Notes: generated by a model from the sequence alone, not told the origin. Numbered from the stretch's first letter, positions 46,605 through 56,542 are shown. The stretch is 64,000 nucleotides of DNA from Psychrobacter sp. NG25 (GCF_015234355.1 NZ_JADGMV010000002.1:434001-498000); one strand, 5' to 3'. Made by a program: numbers and translations.

Positions 46605-47363
46605 ATGCCTAAAGTATCGTCGATTACCCGTGTGTTAGAGATTATCGAAGCTGTGTCTTATGCTTCAAAGCCTCTCTCTCCACTTGAGCTGTCACAGGAA
46701 TTAGACATTCCTAAACCAACCATGCATAGATTGATCCAGAATTTGGTTGATGAGGGTTTTGTGACCGTCGATATTGGAGGTGGCATCATTCCTGGCAAAC
46801 GAGTACGCAACTTAAGTGTTGAGCTGTGGCAGCAGCGCCAGTTCTTTAATGAACGACAAATGGTTTTGCACAAATTAGTAGAAGAGGTAAAGGAAACGTG
46901 CGGGATTGCTATTCCCTATTATATGGACATGCTCTATACCAACCGTGCACAGACCGCTCTACCGCTACAGATTTATCTGCCCGTAGGTGCCAAGTCACCA
47001 ATGTGGTGTACCGCTACCGGTAAGCTGTATTTGAGTCAGTTATCTGCTACCAGTCGCAACAAGATACTGCAAAGTCTGCCACTAGATAAGTTCACAAAAA
47101 ACACCATCGCCGATATCGATGCGTTAAACAAAGAACTGGATCATATTGCTGAAATGGGTGTTGGTATCGACAATGAAGAGTTTATCTCTGAAATGGTAGC
47201 TGTGTCCGTCCCTATACTTGATAAAAAGTCGCGCTATCTAGCTTCACTATATATTCATGCGCCAACCGTACGTCTATCTTTGGATGAGCTATTGACACAT
47301 GTGCCACGACTACAAGCAGCGGCACAAGATATTCAGTCGTTGGTATATGAGCTACAAAGCTAA
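46605..47363 (+). CDS. IclR family transcriptional regulator
   Basis: This 252-residue regulator has an N-terminal winged helix-turn-helix (about 5-65: LSPLELSQELDIPKPTMHRLIQNLVDEGFV) and an IclR effector domain (about 80-250: SPMWCTATGKLYLSQL, IDNEEFISEMVAVSVPILD). It converges with the valine-degradation genes on the other strand and is the only regulator near them, so it may control them; that is inference from position. A terminator follows. Confidence 0.9.
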   Translation: MPKVSSITRVLEIIEAVSYASKPLSPLELSQELDIPKPTMHRLIQNLVDEGFVTVDIGGGIIPGKRVRNLSVELWQQRQFFNERQMVLHKLVEEVKETCGIAIPYYMDMLYTNRAQTALPLQIYLPVGAKSPMWCTATGKLYLSQLSATSRNKILQSLPLDKFTKNTIADIDALNKELDHIAEMGVGIDNEEFISEMVAVSVPILDKKSRYLASLYIHAPTVRLSLDELLTHVPRLQAAAQDIQSLVYELQS

Positions 47364-47414
47364 AGCCGTGACCGTTAAATGACTATCATTAAATGGCTAT
47401 AATCGAATAACTAC

Positions 47415-47452
47415 AAAAAGGCCTGCGCTAATATCTTAGTGCAGGCCTTTTT
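47415..47452. terminator. Terminator after the IclR gene
   Basis: AAAAAGGCCTGC pairs with GCAGGCCTTTTT (47415-47452) around a 12-14 base loop. A and T tracts make it usable in both directions. Confidence 0.9.
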
Positions 47453-47477
47453 ATAGGGTTGAACACATCTCTTATAA

Positions 47478-47590
47478 TGTATAGTCGGTGAACTACTAAA
47501 CCGCTAAGGTGTTACCCTCCTTAGATGTACGACTTGTACAATCTGCAGTCGGTTGCCTTGTACCCATTTTAGAGTTCTTTAACTATATTA
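47478..47590 (-). repeat. Family B intergenic repeat, copy 6a
   Basis: In reverse complement the core reads GTACAAGGCAACCGACTGC, then CTAAGGAGGGTAACACC. It is head-to-head with copy 6b. Confidence 0.6.
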
Positions 47591-47610
47591 AACATACTAT
47601 TTTGGAGCTA

Positions 47611-47714
47611 ATACCATCCACAAAAATTAGAGAAGCAAGGAAAACGAGTGCAAGTACGACGCATTGTAGACTAAACAAGTTTGACACCGCTAATCGTACT
47701 TTTGGGGATTGGTG
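47611..47714 (+). repeat. Family B intergenic repeat, copy 6b
   Basis: The ends ATACCATCCACAAAAATTAG and CTAATCGTACTTTTGGGGAT are inverted repeats; the core has GCAAGTACGACGCATTGTAG and ACAAGTTTGACACCG. It is near-identical to copy 8 at 56356. It abuts the mmsB stop codon. Confidence 0.8.
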
Positions 47715-48659
47715 CTAAGAGAGTACCGAACTGTCATGACGCGCCATGATACTAGAAAAATCCCTATCGCCATTTTCGACTGTATGCGCTTCATATAACT
47801 CTGCAGCCTTAGCACCCATCGGCGTATCGACGTTTGTATTCTGAGCGGTTTGCAAGGCCAGATTTAGGTCTTTTTGCATCAGCTTACTCATAAAGCCACC
47901 TTGATAACCATTGCTCGATGGTACGTTCTCCATTACTTGCGGGTAAGGATTGTACACTTCTAATGTCCAGTTACGACCTGAGCTTTGTAGCATAATATCT
48001 GATAACACTTTGGGATCTAAGCCATTTTTGACACCCAAATTAATCGCCTCTGCTGTCCCAGCCATAAGAATACCTAACAGCATATTATTACAGATTTTTG
48101 CGACTTGTCCGGCACCATGCTCGCCAGCATGAAAGATGTTTTTGCCCATGACTACTAGTATTGGCTCTGCTTTTGCAAACGCATCAGCACTGCCACCCAC
48201 GATGAAAGTCAAGCTGCCTGCAATAGCGCCGCCCGTACCACCGGAGACTGGCGCATCTAAGAACTCTATACCTAGCTTGCTTGCCGCCTCTGCCACGGTC
48301 CTTGCATCAGCCGCTGCGATAGTACTGCTGTCAATCACCAATGTGCCCTGTGGTAACTCTGCCAGTAGACCATTAGTTCCATCTTCACCCAAATAGACAG
48401 AGTGAACGTGCTTGCCAGCAGGCAGCATACTGATGACGACTTGTGCATTGCTTGCAGCAGCTTTAGGACTATCTGCCACCCTAGCACCTACTTGCTGTAG
48501 ACGCTGGGTCGCATCCTCAGACAAATCATAGACAGACAATGCATAACCTGCTTTTAACAAGTTCTCCGCCATTGGCGCGCCCATATTACCAAGTCCGATA
48601 AAAGCAATGTTTGGCTTCGCACTGCCACTATCAGCAGTATTTACATCCTGTGTATTCAT
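47715..48659 (-). CDS. mmsB: MmsB, 3-hydroxyisobutyrate dehydrogenase
   Basis: This 314-residue NAD-dependent enzyme oxidises 3-hydroxyisobutyrate to methylmalonate semialdehyde in valine degradation. The Rossmann motif is FIGLGNMGAPMAENLLKAGY; then DAPVSGGTGGAIAGSLTFIVGG and the catalytic Lys region GAGQVAKICNNMLLG. The end of the gene touches a family B repeat. It is the last gene of the minus-strand cluster. Confidence 0.94.
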   Translation of the reverse strand: MNTQDVNTADSGSAKPNIAFIGLGNMGAPMAENLLKAGYALSVYDLSEDATQRLQQVGARVADSPKAAASNAQVVISMLPAGKHVHSVYLGEDGTNGLLAELPQGTLVIDSSTIAAADARTVAEAASKLGIEFLDAPVSGGTGGAIAGSLTFIVGGSADAFAKAEPILVVMGKNIFHAGEHGAGQVAKICNNMLLGILMAGTAEAINLGVKNGLDPKVLSDIMLQSSGRNWTLEVYNPYPQVMENVPSSNGYQGGFMSKLMQKDLNLALQTAQNTNVDTPMGAKAAELYEAHTVENGDRDFSSIMARHDSSVLS

Positions 48660-48785
48660 CTCATCATTCCTTGATGGTTATATAGTCAGCATGGCGCACG
48701 CTTGTGTTTTGTGTACGTCATGCCATTATGTCATTCAGTGTGGTATGTCTAGTTCGAATAGCACTCAAATGGGTAGTTTAAATTG

Positions 48786-50048
48786 TTAGCGCACAAACTG
48801 GTTGCCTGCTGCTTCATTACCCAACCAATCATCTAAAGGGTGCTCACCTGTCACATAAGGGTTCACAAAATGCTGTTGGATATATGCCTGCCCCTCTGCA
48901 TTGAGACAATCAGCTAATGAACGCGACCACTGCGGATTTCTATCTTTATCAATCAATAGCGCGCGCACCCCTTCTTTAAAGTCAGGATTGGCCGCACAAT
49001 GTACAGCGACGTTGGTTTCTAAATATAAAACTTGCTCTAAAGATAAATCAGTGACTTTGTGATAAAGCGCATAGGTCAAAGCGACAGTAACGGGACAACC
49101 ATGTCGATAAGTGGCGACTGCTCGCTGCGCCCAACTGTCTGCTGCAAAGTCTAAAGGTAACGTTGCTAATGCCTCATCACTTTGCAATATGGCATCTATA
49201 TCTCCTAAGCCACCACTATTCATCAACTGCTGAATAGGTTGCCAATATTTTGCTAAATTGCTGGCAGGCAACTCCGAGACTGATTGCGCGGCGAGTGCAC
49301 GGCTAACGATACTATGCGCACTATTGTTATCGCATTTATCCATACTATTAACGGCTGGTTGCCAATCACTCTGTTTTAAACTTTGTATGACGGCATCATA
49401 ATCACTACTAGCGACGGCATACTCTGCTAAATTGGCCAATAGCGCATCACTACCATTGCACATTGCACCGGTTAACCCTAAAAACAGACCTGTTTTAGCA
49501 GGCATATTCTGCAAAAACCAACTGCCAGAGGCATCAGGGAATAGCCCAATAGTCACTTCTGGCATCGCAAAGCGAGTACGTTCAGTGACCAAACGATGGC
49601 TACAACCTGCCATCAAACCCATACCACCACCCATGATGATACCGTCGCCCCAAAGGATTAATGGCTTGGCATAAAAATGCATCTGCCGATAGAGGCTGTA
49701 TTCATGACTGAAGAATTCTGTTGCATAAGGATTCGGTAACGGTGCACTGGTTGACATACTGTCATACAGTTTACGAATATCACCACCAGCACAAAAAGCC
49801 TTATCACCTGCTCCTCTTAATACAAGCGCTACTATTTGGGCATCATTTGCCCAAACATCTAGCTGCTGTGCTAATAATTTGCACATATCAACACTCAGCG
49901 CATTGAGAGATTTTGGTGTATTGAGTGTCATGACGCCAATCAGATGACCACAATCTGTCGGTTCAGTATTGAATAATACCGACGCTTCTTGCTCTGTGCT
50001 TTCTGTGACTTTTTGATTATTATTCGTTGCTGTTATAGCTGCTGTCAT
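48786..50048 (-). CDS. 3-hydroxyisobutyryl-CoA hydrolase
   Basis: This 420-residue crotonase-superfamily enzyme releases free 3-hydroxyisobutyrate from its CoA ester. CDKAFCAGGDIRKLYD, GIIMGGGMGLMAGCSHRLVTERTRFAMPEVTIGLFPD and the C-terminal NPDFKEGVRALLIDKDRNPQW are HIBCH-type. The longer C-terminal half separates it from simple enoyl-CoA hydratases. I use the ATG at 50048; a TTG five codons earlier is in frame. It follows the enoyl-CoA hydratase gene by 60 bases. Confidence 0.92.
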   Translation of the reverse strand: MTAAITATNNNQKVTESTEQEASVLFNTEPTDCGHLIGVMTLNTPKSLNALSVDMCKLLAQQLDVWANDAQIVALVLRGAGDKAFCAGGDIRKLYDSMSTSAPLPNPYATEFFSHEYSLYRQMHFYAKPLILWGDGIIMGGGMGLMAGCSHRLVTERTRFAMPEVTIGLFPDASGSWFLQNMPAKTGLFLGLTGAMCNGSDALLANLAEYAVASSDYDAVIQSLKQSDWQPAVNSMDKCDNNSAHSIVSRALAAQSVSELPASNLAKYWQPIQQLMNSGGLGDIDAILQSDEALATLPLDFAADSWAQRAVATYRHGCPVTVALTYALYHKVTDLSLEQVLYLETNVAVHCAANPDFKEGVRALLIDKDRNPQWSRSLADCLNAEGQAYIQQHFVNPYVTGEHPLDDWLGNEAAGNQFVR

Positions 50049-50108
50049 AAAAGGTACCTGCAAAAGTTAAAATGAGTAAAACGACTATTAGGACATCTTA
50101 CCTACAGC

Positions 50109-50891
50109 CTATTTATTTTGCCAATTCGGTTTGCGCTTCTCTAAGAAAGCTTGCACGCCTTCACGCTGATCGTTGGTATCGAACAACTTAACAAACGCTT
50201 CGCGCTCATGGATAAGGTTTTGTGCAGGCGGAGTATCTCTGGCGGCTTGTATAAGCACTTTAGAATAACTGACGGCAACAGGAGACTGTTTAGCCACTTT
50301 TTGCGCTAATGCTTGCGCCACTTTTAGTCCTTCTCCTTTGGCAGTAACTTCTTCAACGAGGCCAATACGTAACGCTGTCTCTGCATCAACGCGCTCACCG
50401 CATAAAATCATACGTTTTGCCCAGCCTTCGCCAACGAGCCAAGGCAGATTCTGTGTGCCACCCGCACATGGCAGTAATCCCACACCAGTCTCCGGCAATG
50501 CCATTTGTGAATGCGCTTCTGCGATACGAATATCACAAGCAAGCGCACACTCAAGTCCGCCGCCCATCGCATAGCCGTTGATGACAGCAATACTGACACC
50601 ACGATATGCTGATAGCGCCTCAAACGCTTCGCCAAAAGCAATTGCCATGCTGATTGCACGACCTTTATCACTATCTGAAAAATTGTTTAAATCAGCACCC
50701 GCTGAAAAGAACTTCTCGCCATCACCATGAATAATCAAAGCATAAATATCATCATTGGCATTGAGGTCAGTCACTAGCTGTTTGAGTGCTGGCAGACTGT
50801 CCATCGTCCACGTATGGGCTGGTGGGTTGTTCAATGTCACGGTAGCAGCATGACCGTCAATCGACAGTTTGAGATTGGTATAATCCGTCAT
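50109..50891 (-). CDS. Enoyl-CoA hydratase (probable methacrylyl-CoA hydratase)
   Basis: This 260-residue crotonase-type enzyme hydrates an enoyl-CoA; its place in the cluster suggests methacrylyl-CoA. The oxyanion hole region FSAGADLNNFSD and AMGGGLECALACDIRIAE and the PETGVGLLPCAGGTQNLP block are conserved, with both catalytic glutamate positions likely kept. The C-terminal NDQREGVQAFLEKRKPNW is typical. It lies between the acyl-CoA dehydrogenase and hydrolase genes. Confidence 0.93.
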   Translation of the reverse strand: MTDYTNLKLSIDGHAATVTLNNPPAHTWTMDSLPALKQLVTDLNANDDIYALIIHGDGEKFFSAGADLNNFSDSDKGRAISMAIAFGEAFEALSAYRGVSIAVINGYAMGGGLECALACDIRIAEAHSQMALPETGVGLLPCAGGTQNLPWLVGEGWAKRMILCGERVDAETALRIGLVEEVTAKGEGLKVAQALAQKVAKQSPVAVSYSKVLIQAARDTPPAQNLIHEREAFVKLFDTNDQREGVQAFLEKRKPNWQNK

Positions 50892-50942
50892 AAATAATCC
50901 TTTATTTTATCTGAATCGGGTATGGTTAAATGGTTAGCCATT

Positions 50943-50979
50943 AGGGCGTGTCATCAATTAGATGGAGAATATGCCCTAA
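50943..50979. repeat. Family A element, 37-bp remnant
   Basis: TAGGGCGTGTCATCAATT with an inverted end TATGCCCTA. It sits between the acyl-CoA dehydrogenase and enoyl-CoA hydratase genes, inside the presumed operon. Confidence 0.65.
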
Positions 50980-50984
50980 TACAA

Positions 50985-52145
50985 TTAACGCAATTGATCC
51001 AACGCATCGTCCTGTAATAACTGACGCGAGACAATTACTCGCATAATCTCATTGGTGCCTTCCAAAATCTGATGCACACGCAAATCTCGTACATGACGCT
51101 CAAGTGGATACTCATTTAGATAGCCATAACCACCGTGTAGCTGTAAGGCTTCATTGGCGACATCGAAGCACAGGTCAGTAGAGAGACGCTTTGCCATTGC
51201 GCAGTAGGTAGACGCTTGGACATCATTGTTATCGACTTTGCTCGCTGCTAGATAAAGCATTTGTCGCGCGCTAATGGTCTGGGTCAGCATATCCGCAAGT
51301 TTAAACTGTACCGATTGTAAATTAGCAATCTGGCTACCGAATTGGCTACGCTCTTGCACATAGTTGGTCGCCGTCTCTAATGCTGACTGCGCTGTACCAA
51401 CCGCACAGATACCAATGTTGATACGACCACCATCTAAACCTTTCATCGCAATACGAAAGCCTTGACCTTCCTCACCGATTAAATTCTCTACTGGAACTTT
51501 CACATCTTTAAAGCTTATCGTGCGGGTTGGCTGTGCTTTCCAGCCCATTTTATGCTCGTTTTTACCATATTCGATACCAGCACTATTAGCATCTACCACA
51601 AAAGCCGAAATGCCCTTTGCGCCTGCGCTGCCTGTACGTGCCATGACGACTAACACATCGGTAGACCCTGCGCCTGAAATGAATGTTTTCTCTCCAGTTA
51701 GTACATAATGCTCGCCTTGCTTATCCGCTTTGGTACGCAGAGAAGCCGCATCGGAACCAGCATTGGGTTCCGTTAGGCAATAACTACCCAACCACTCTCC
51801 ACTCACCATATTGGGTAAATATTTCTGACACAAAGCATCGCTACCATATTCACCTATCATCCAAGCAGTCATGTTATGAATACTCATATAAGCAGCAACG
51901 GCAGTATCACCCCATGCAAGCTCTTCGAACACCATGGCAGAGTCTAAGCGTGGTAATCCCAAACCATCATATTCTGGATTGGTATACAATCCTAAAAACC
52001 CAAGCTCGCCTGATTTTCTGATGACATCAACTGGGAAATGCGACGTGCGATCCCACTCTGCTGCGTGTGGCTTTAGCTCTTTTTGGGCAAACTGCCGAGC
52101 GGTTTGGCGGAAGGCAATTTGGTCTTCGGTCAATGAAAAATCCAT
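50985..52145 (-). CDS. Acyl-CoA dehydrogenase (probable isobutyryl-CoA dehydrogenase)
   Basis: This 386-residue FAD enzyme likely oxidises isobutyryl-CoA to methacrylyl-CoA. It has GSYCLTEPNAGSDAASLRT, TGEKTFISGAG, MKGLDGGRINIG and the C-terminal catalytic region LHGGYGYLNEYPLERHVRD and ILEGTNEIMRVIVSR with the Glu base. The ATG at 52145 is preceded by AAGGA; the frame extends 9 codons further up. Substrate is inferred from the neighbours. Confidence 0.92.
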   Translation of the reverse strand: MDFSLTEDQIAFRQTARQFAQKELKPHAAEWDRTSHFPVDVIRKSGELGFLGLYTNPEYDGLGLPRLDSAMVFEELAWGDTAVAAYMSIHNMTAWMIGEYGSDALCQKYLPNMVSGEWLGSYCLTEPNAGSDAASLRTKADKQGEHYVLTGEKTFISGAGSTDVLVVMARTGSAGAKGISAFVVDANSAGIEYGKNEHKMGWKAQPTRTISFKDVKVPVENLIGEEGQGFRIAMKGLDGGRINIGICAVGTAQSALETATNYVQERSQFGSQIANLQSVQFKLADMLTQTISARQMLYLAASKVDNNDVQASTYCAMAKRLSTDLCFDVANEALQLHGGYGYLNEYPLERHVRDLRVHQILEGTNEIMRVIVSRQLLQDDALDQLR

Positions 52146-52274
52146 GAGGTCATCCTTGTGCGTGCATCGCAAATATGGTGTAGAGAACTTTATAAATCGT
52201 CAGTCTAATATTGTTCATATAGTCTTGGCTATACAGTATAGCAGCGGTATAACGACAATCATAAAGTCAGGCTT

Positions 52275-52300
52275 TGCTAATCATAATTGCTAATCATAAT
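52275..52300. repeat. Two 13-bp direct repeats after mmsA
   Basis: TGCTAATCATAAT occurs twice in tandem between the acyl-CoA dehydrogenase and mmsA genes. No function is evident. Confidence 0.6.
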
Positions 52301-52346
52301 TACTAAGCAGAACCACCGCTATACCGCAAACATATCGAACAAACGA

Positions 52347-53831
52347 TTAAATTGAAATGGTGGTATTGACGCCGCGGCTCGCCTCATCATCAAACCAACG
52401 CGCAGTAACAGTTTTGGTTTGAGTATAAAACTGCACGGCTTGCTTACCATACGGACCAAGATCACCAAGCTTACTAGCACGTGAGCCTGAGAATGAGAAC
52501 ATTGGTAGTGGCACAGGAATCGGTAAGTTAATGCCAATTTGACCGACTTGAATGTCTTGTTGGAATTTATGTGCAGCAGCACCTGACTGAGTAAATATCG
52601 CCGTGCCATTACCATGTGGATTGGCATTGAGCATCTCAATCGCTTCATCAAGGTCGGCTGCACGCATGATGCACAGTACTGGCCCAAAGATTTCCTGCTG
52701 ATAAATCTGCATGTCGCTTGTGACGTTATCAAAGATAGTCGGGCCGACGAAGTTGCCTTTCTCATATCCTTCAACAGTAATTCCGCGACCATCCAGAATC
52801 AGACTCGCACCTTCTTCTACCCCAGTACCAATCAAATGCTCGACACGGGCTTTTGCAGCAGGAGAAATCAGTGGGCCTAGATCTTTATCATGCTTACCTG
52901 CTGATACAACTAGTTTTTCTGCTTTGGCTTTAATGTCATCAATCCACTCACCTGCAGTACCGACCAACACCACCACTGACAGTGCCATACAACGCTGACC
53001 GGCAGCACCAAATGCTGCGCCTGCTAGCTGGTTAAGCGTTTGTTCTTTATTAGCATCCGGTAAGATAACACCGTGATTTTTTGCACCCATCATGCACTGG
53101 GCACGCTTACCAGATTGACTGGCACGCTCATAGACGTGTTTGCCAACAGCGGTAGAACCGACGAAAGAAACGGCTTTGATATCAGGATGGTCACAAATAG
53201 CATCGACGGTAGCTTTTCCGCCATGTACGACGTTTAGCACGCCTTCAGGTACGCCCGCTTCAATCGCTAGTTCAACCAAACGCATGGTGACCATCGGGTC
53301 TTGCTCAGACGGCTTAAGAATAAAGGTGTTACCCGTAGCAATTGCCATTGGGAACATCCATAGTGGAATCATTGCTGGGAAGTTGAACGGTGTGATACCT
53401 GCACAAACCCCTAGCGGCTGCCAGATACTATAGGTATCAACGCCTGATGCGACGTTTTCAACGAAGTCACCAATCTGTAAGTTTGCAATACCTGCTGCAT
53501 GCTCGACCACTTCTAAACCACGGAATACGTCACCGCGAGCATCTGCAATCGTTTTGCCTTGTTCAGCGGTCAAAATCCCTGCTAGCTCGTCCATATGCTC
53601 GCGTATCAATGCTTGATACTTTAAGAAGATACGGGCACGTGTGGTGATGGGTGTTTTGCGCCACGTTTGAAAGGCGGTCTGGGCAGCGGCAACTGCTTGG
53701 TTAATTTCATCGTCAGTCGTTTGTGGAACTTTTGCGATAACTTCTTGTGTGGCAGGATCGGTGATATCAATCCATTCGCTGGTATTAGAATCGACGAATT
53801 GACCATTGATGAGCTGCTGAACGTGGTGCAT
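52347..53831 (-). CDS. mmsA: MmsA, methylmalonate-semialdehyde dehydrogenase (acylating)
   Basis: This 494-residue aldehyde dehydrogenase-fold enzyme converts methylmalonate semialdehyde to propionyl-CoA. It has [60 protein letters not shown] and the catalytic [11 protein letters not shown] cysteine. MmsA is distinguished from other ALDHs by these IPLWMFP and PSEQDP segments. It is the first gene of the inner valine cluster, upstream of the acyl-CoA dehydrogenase. Confidence 0.95.
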   Translation of the reverse strand: MHHVQQLINGQFVDSNTSEWIDITDPATQEVIAKVPQTTDDEINQAVAAAQTAFQTWRKTPITTRARIFLKYQALIREHMDELAGILTAEQGKTIADARGDVFRGLEVVEHAAGIANLQIGDFVENVASGVDTYSIWQPLGVCAGITPFNFPAMIPLWMFPMAIATGNTFILKPSEQDPMVTMRLVELAIEAGVPEGVLNVVHGGKATVDAICDHPDIKAVSFVGSTAVGKHVYERASQSGKRAQCMMGAKNHGVILPDANKEQTLNQLAGAAFGAAGQRCMALSVVVLVGTAGEWIDDIKAKAEKLVVSAGKHDKDLGPLISPAAKARVEHLIGTGVEEGASLILDGRGITVEGYEKGNFVGPTIFDNVTSDMQIYQQEIFGPVLCIMRAADLDEAIEMLNANPHGNGTAIFTQSGAAAHKFQQDIQVGQIGINLPIPVPLPMFSFSGSRASKLGDLGPYGKQAVQFYTQTKTVTARWFDDEASRGVNTTISI

Positions 53832-53879
53832 AAGATATCCTTATCTTTTTTGCAAAACCACCATGTGACGGTATAGCAA

Positions 53880-53980
53880 ATTCTCTATAAATTGGCTACG
53901 GTGTCAGCCTCGCTTAGTCTACTATTTGTAGTACTTTCACTCGGCTTCCTTGTATCCAAACTATATTGAATAGACCATAT
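53880..53980 (-). repeat. Family B intergenic repeat, copy 7
   Basis: In reverse complement it reads GATACAAGGAAGCCGAGTG, AGTACTACAAATAGTAGACT and AAGCGAGGCTGACACCGTAG. It lies just upstream of mmsA, in its promoter region. Confidence 0.8.
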
Positions 53981-54155
53981 TTTGTATTGATCAAAAATTA
54001 AATATTCATCAATAGTTACCAAACATGATAATTTTAAAATGATTTATTATGTATCGTTATTGACTATAACAATAAATCAATTTTAGGGTCAAGCGCTTTA
54101 TTAAACTTTTATGTTAGGTTATATCCACCAGTAAATATTATGGAAATTTAAAACT
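53981..54155. other. Remainder of the mmsA to propionate-CoA ligase gap
   Basis: This AT-rich stretch has no gene or repeat that I can support. With copy 7 and the terminator at 54156, the whole gap is about 410 bases and probably separates two transcripts. Confidence 0.4.
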
Positions 54156-54186
54156 AAAAAAGCCCATGATGATTCATGAGCTTTTT
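54156..54186 (-). terminator. Terminator after the propionate-CoA ligase-like gene
   Basis: On the minus strand AAAAAGCTCATGA pairs with TCATGGGCTTTTT (one mismatch) around a short loop, followed by a T-tract. Confidence 0.75.
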
Positions 54187-54241
54187 ACAAAATCGAGTGT
54201 CGTTATTGGTCAGCAATCAATAAAGTCACATTCCGCATTGA

Positions 54242-56302
54242 TTAATAATCTTTCATAGACTGTTTGATCGCATCAATCGCGGGTGGATTATCGAGTGTCG
54301 ACATATCCCCTGTTTCCTTCCCTTCTGCTAATGCACGAATGGCACGGCGTAATATTTTTCCAGAGCGGGTCTTTGGCAACGCTTGCGGGAAATAAATGGC
54401 CGCGGGCCTTGCAATACCGCCAAGGGATTTGACCACGGCACCGATGATTTGCTGCTCAATACGGAACCGATTTTCAGTCGTTGCCACCTGCTCATGATCT
54501 CTCAGCACACAGAATGCAATAGGCAACTCCCCTTTTAACTGATCTTGAATACCTACAACCGCACACTCTGCCATCTCTGGATGCATGCTGATCGCCTCTT
54601 CAATCTCTTGCGTACCAATACGATGACCAGCGACATTAATCACATCGTCTGTGCGTCCTAAGATATAGAAATACCCATCCTCATCAGTTACGGCATAGTC
54701 AGACGTTGAGTATTGTTGTCCATCAAACAAGCCGAAATAGCTACTGATAAAGCGCTCGTCGTTACGCCATACGGTAGTGAGACAGCCTGGTGGTAATGGG
54801 GCACTAATCGCTAGCAATCCTTTTTCGCCCGCAGCACAAGGCTCGCCTGTTTCTTCATTGATAACTTGCGCATCATAGCCATACATTGGATAACCAGGCG
54901 ATCCTTGCTTATGCGGTTTATGATTGAACTTTGGCGTATTACTTAGAATAGGCCAACCAGATTCTGTCTGCCAATAATGATCTAAAATAGGGACACCCAG
55001 ATGCTTAGTTAGCCAATTGGCTGTGGATTCATCGAGCGGCTCACCTGCCAAAAAGAACGACTTAACGCTTGAGACATCGTAGCGTGTCATCCAAGCTTCA
55101 TCTTGTTTTTTGAGCATGCGCACACCCGTCGGTGCGGTGAATAAGATATTGACCTTATTGGCCTCGACAATCCGCCACCAAATACCTGGATTTGGGCGAT
55201 GTGGTAATCCTTCATACATGACACTGGTCATGCCAGCTAATAGTGGCGCATAGATCGTATAAGAGTGTCCAACGGCCCAGCCAATATCAGATATCGCCCA
55301 AAACGTTTCACCTGCCTTACCGTCATAAATATAATCCATCGATGTTGTCAGCGCTACGGCATGACCGCCCGTATCGCGTTGCACGCCTTTTGGCGTACCC
55401 GTCGTTCCTGAAGTATAGAGAAGATACGATGGCGTATTGGACTCAAGCCAAACAGGCTCAACAATCGCGTTGGCTTCACAACTAACACGGCGCTCAGTCG
55501 CATAGTCCACATCGATCTCTTGTGGTACAAATGGCAATACGCCTCGGTTGACGACCAACACATGCTCCGGCTTTGTCGTTGCTTGCTCAACCCCTTGATT
55601 GACGAGGCTTTTATAGTTAATGACCTTACCACCGCGCAAACCTGCATCCACCGTGATGACCATTTTAGCTTCGGCATCATCCATACGGATCGCCAAGTTA
55701 TGTGCAGCAAACCCACCAAACACGACCGAATGCACCGCACCGATACGAGCACAAGCCAACATGGCATAAGCCGCTTCCAGAATCATCGGCATATAAATAA
55801 TGACTCGATCACCCTTGCCGATACCATGACGTTGCAATACATCCGCAAAATAATTGACTTCTTTATACAAGTCATTGTACGTCAAACGGCGCTTGGTATA
55901 GTCTGTATAAAACTCGACGTTGTTACCTAGGTCTTTAAACGAATCAACGACGGCAGGGAATGTCTCGATCAATTCTTGGTTAATCTCTGATGACAACCAA
56001 ATGAATGCGTCCTGCTCTGCACGCTCTTCGAGGTGACGATCCACACAGTTATAACAAAGATTGGTCTCACCGCCGACGAACCACTTAGCGAATGGCAGAT
56101 TACTGTTATCGAGAATTTGCTCAGGCTCTTTATGCCAGTAGATACGCTTGGCTTGCTCAGCCCAAAACTGCTCACGATTATTGATAGAATCATGATAGAT
56201 ATCAGCAAAGTTCTGAGTGGTATCGGATGGCTCTTGAGAGTTTTGAATGGAGACGTGATTGCTGCTTTGATTGATGCTTTGGTTGGTGGCTTGCTCGCTC
56301 AT
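54242..56302 (-). CDS. Propionyl-CoA/acetyl-CoA synthetase-like ligase (PrpE-type)
   Basis: This 686-residue AMP-forming ligase has the P-loop YTSGTTGTPKG, SGWPILSN, GRTDDVINVAGHRIG and the C-terminal KTRSGKILRR lysine. The CYNCVDRHLEERAEQDAFIWL and GGKVINYKSLV blocks resemble PrpE/ACSS3 more than AcsA. The product would be propionyl-CoA from propionate. AGGACAG precedes the ATG at 56302; 20 further codons are open upstream. It links propionate use to the valine cluster, which ends in propionyl-CoA. An N-terminal extension of about 30 residues is Ser/Gln/Asn-rich. Confidence 0.85.
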   Translation of the reverse strand: MSEQATNQSINQSSNHVSIQNSQEPSDTTQNFADIYHDSINNREQFWAEQAKRIYWHKEPEQILDNSNLPFAKWFVGGETNLCYNCVDRHLEERAEQDAFIWLSSEINQELIETFPAVVDSFKDLGNNVEFYTDYTKRRLTYNDLYKEVNYFADVLQRHGIGKGDRVIIYMPMILEAAYAMLACARIGAVHSVVFGGFAAHNLAIRMDDAEAKMVITVDAGLRGGKVINYKSLVNQGVEQATTKPEHVLVVNRGVLPFVPQEIDVDYATERRVSCEANAIVEPVWLESNTPSYLLYTSGTTGTPKGVQRDTGGHAVALTTSMDYIYDGKAGETFWAISDIGWAVGHSYTIYAPLLAGMTSVMYEGLPHRPNPGIWWRIVEANKVNILFTAPTGVRMLKKQDEAWMTRYDVSSVKSFFLAGEPLDESTANWLTKHLGVPILDHYWQTESGWPILSNTPKFNHKPHKQGSPGYPMYGYDAQVINEETGEPCAAGEKGLLAISAPLPPGCLTTVWRNDERFISSYFGLFDGQQYSTSDYAVTDEDGYFYILGRTDDVINVAGHRIGTQEIEEAISMHPEMAECAVVGIQDQLKGELPIAFCVLRDHEQVATTENRFRIEQQIIGAVVKSLGGIARPAAIYFPQALPKTRSGKILRRAIRALAEGKETGDMSTLDNPPAIDAIKQSMKDY

Positions 56303-56355
56303 AATGGCTGTCCTTAGCGTAAACGATGAGTAATAAGATACTGCTTTATAATATA

Positions 56356-56460
56356 ATACCATTCACAAAAATTAGCGTAGCAAGAAAAACGAGTACAAGT
56401 ACTACCTATCGTAGACTAAACAAGTTTGACACCGCTAATCGCAGTTTTTGGAATTGGTAT
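56356..56460 (+). repeat. Family B intergenic repeat, copy 8 (with clear inverted ends)
   Basis: ATACCATTCACAAAAATTAGC at the left end pairs with GCTAATCGCAGTTTTTGGAATTGGTAT at the right. The inner core AAGTACTACCTATCGTAG also has self-complementary parts. It is the best copy for seeing a MITE-like structure. Confidence 0.8.
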
Positions 56461-56510
56461 AAGCTCTTATTGTATATTCTCACAATACAATATTGGCTAT
56501 CCTTGCCAAA

Positions 56511-56542
56511 ACTAAAAAAACCGATACATTATGTATCGGTTT
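56511..56542 (-). terminator. Terminator after the fatty-acyl-CoA ligase gene
   Basis: AAACCGATAC (56518-56527) pairs with GTATCGGTTT (56533-56542), 5-base loop. The A-tract at 56514-56520 is a T-tract on the minus strand. Confidence 0.9.

Noticed and set aside
52319-52792. 157-codon minus-strand frame overlapping the 3' end of mmsA
   Set aside because: It overlaps mmsA in another frame and has no family; mmsA is certain.
55354-55767. 137-codon frame inside the PrpE-type gene
   Set aside because: It is an off-frame shadow of a well-conserved ligase.
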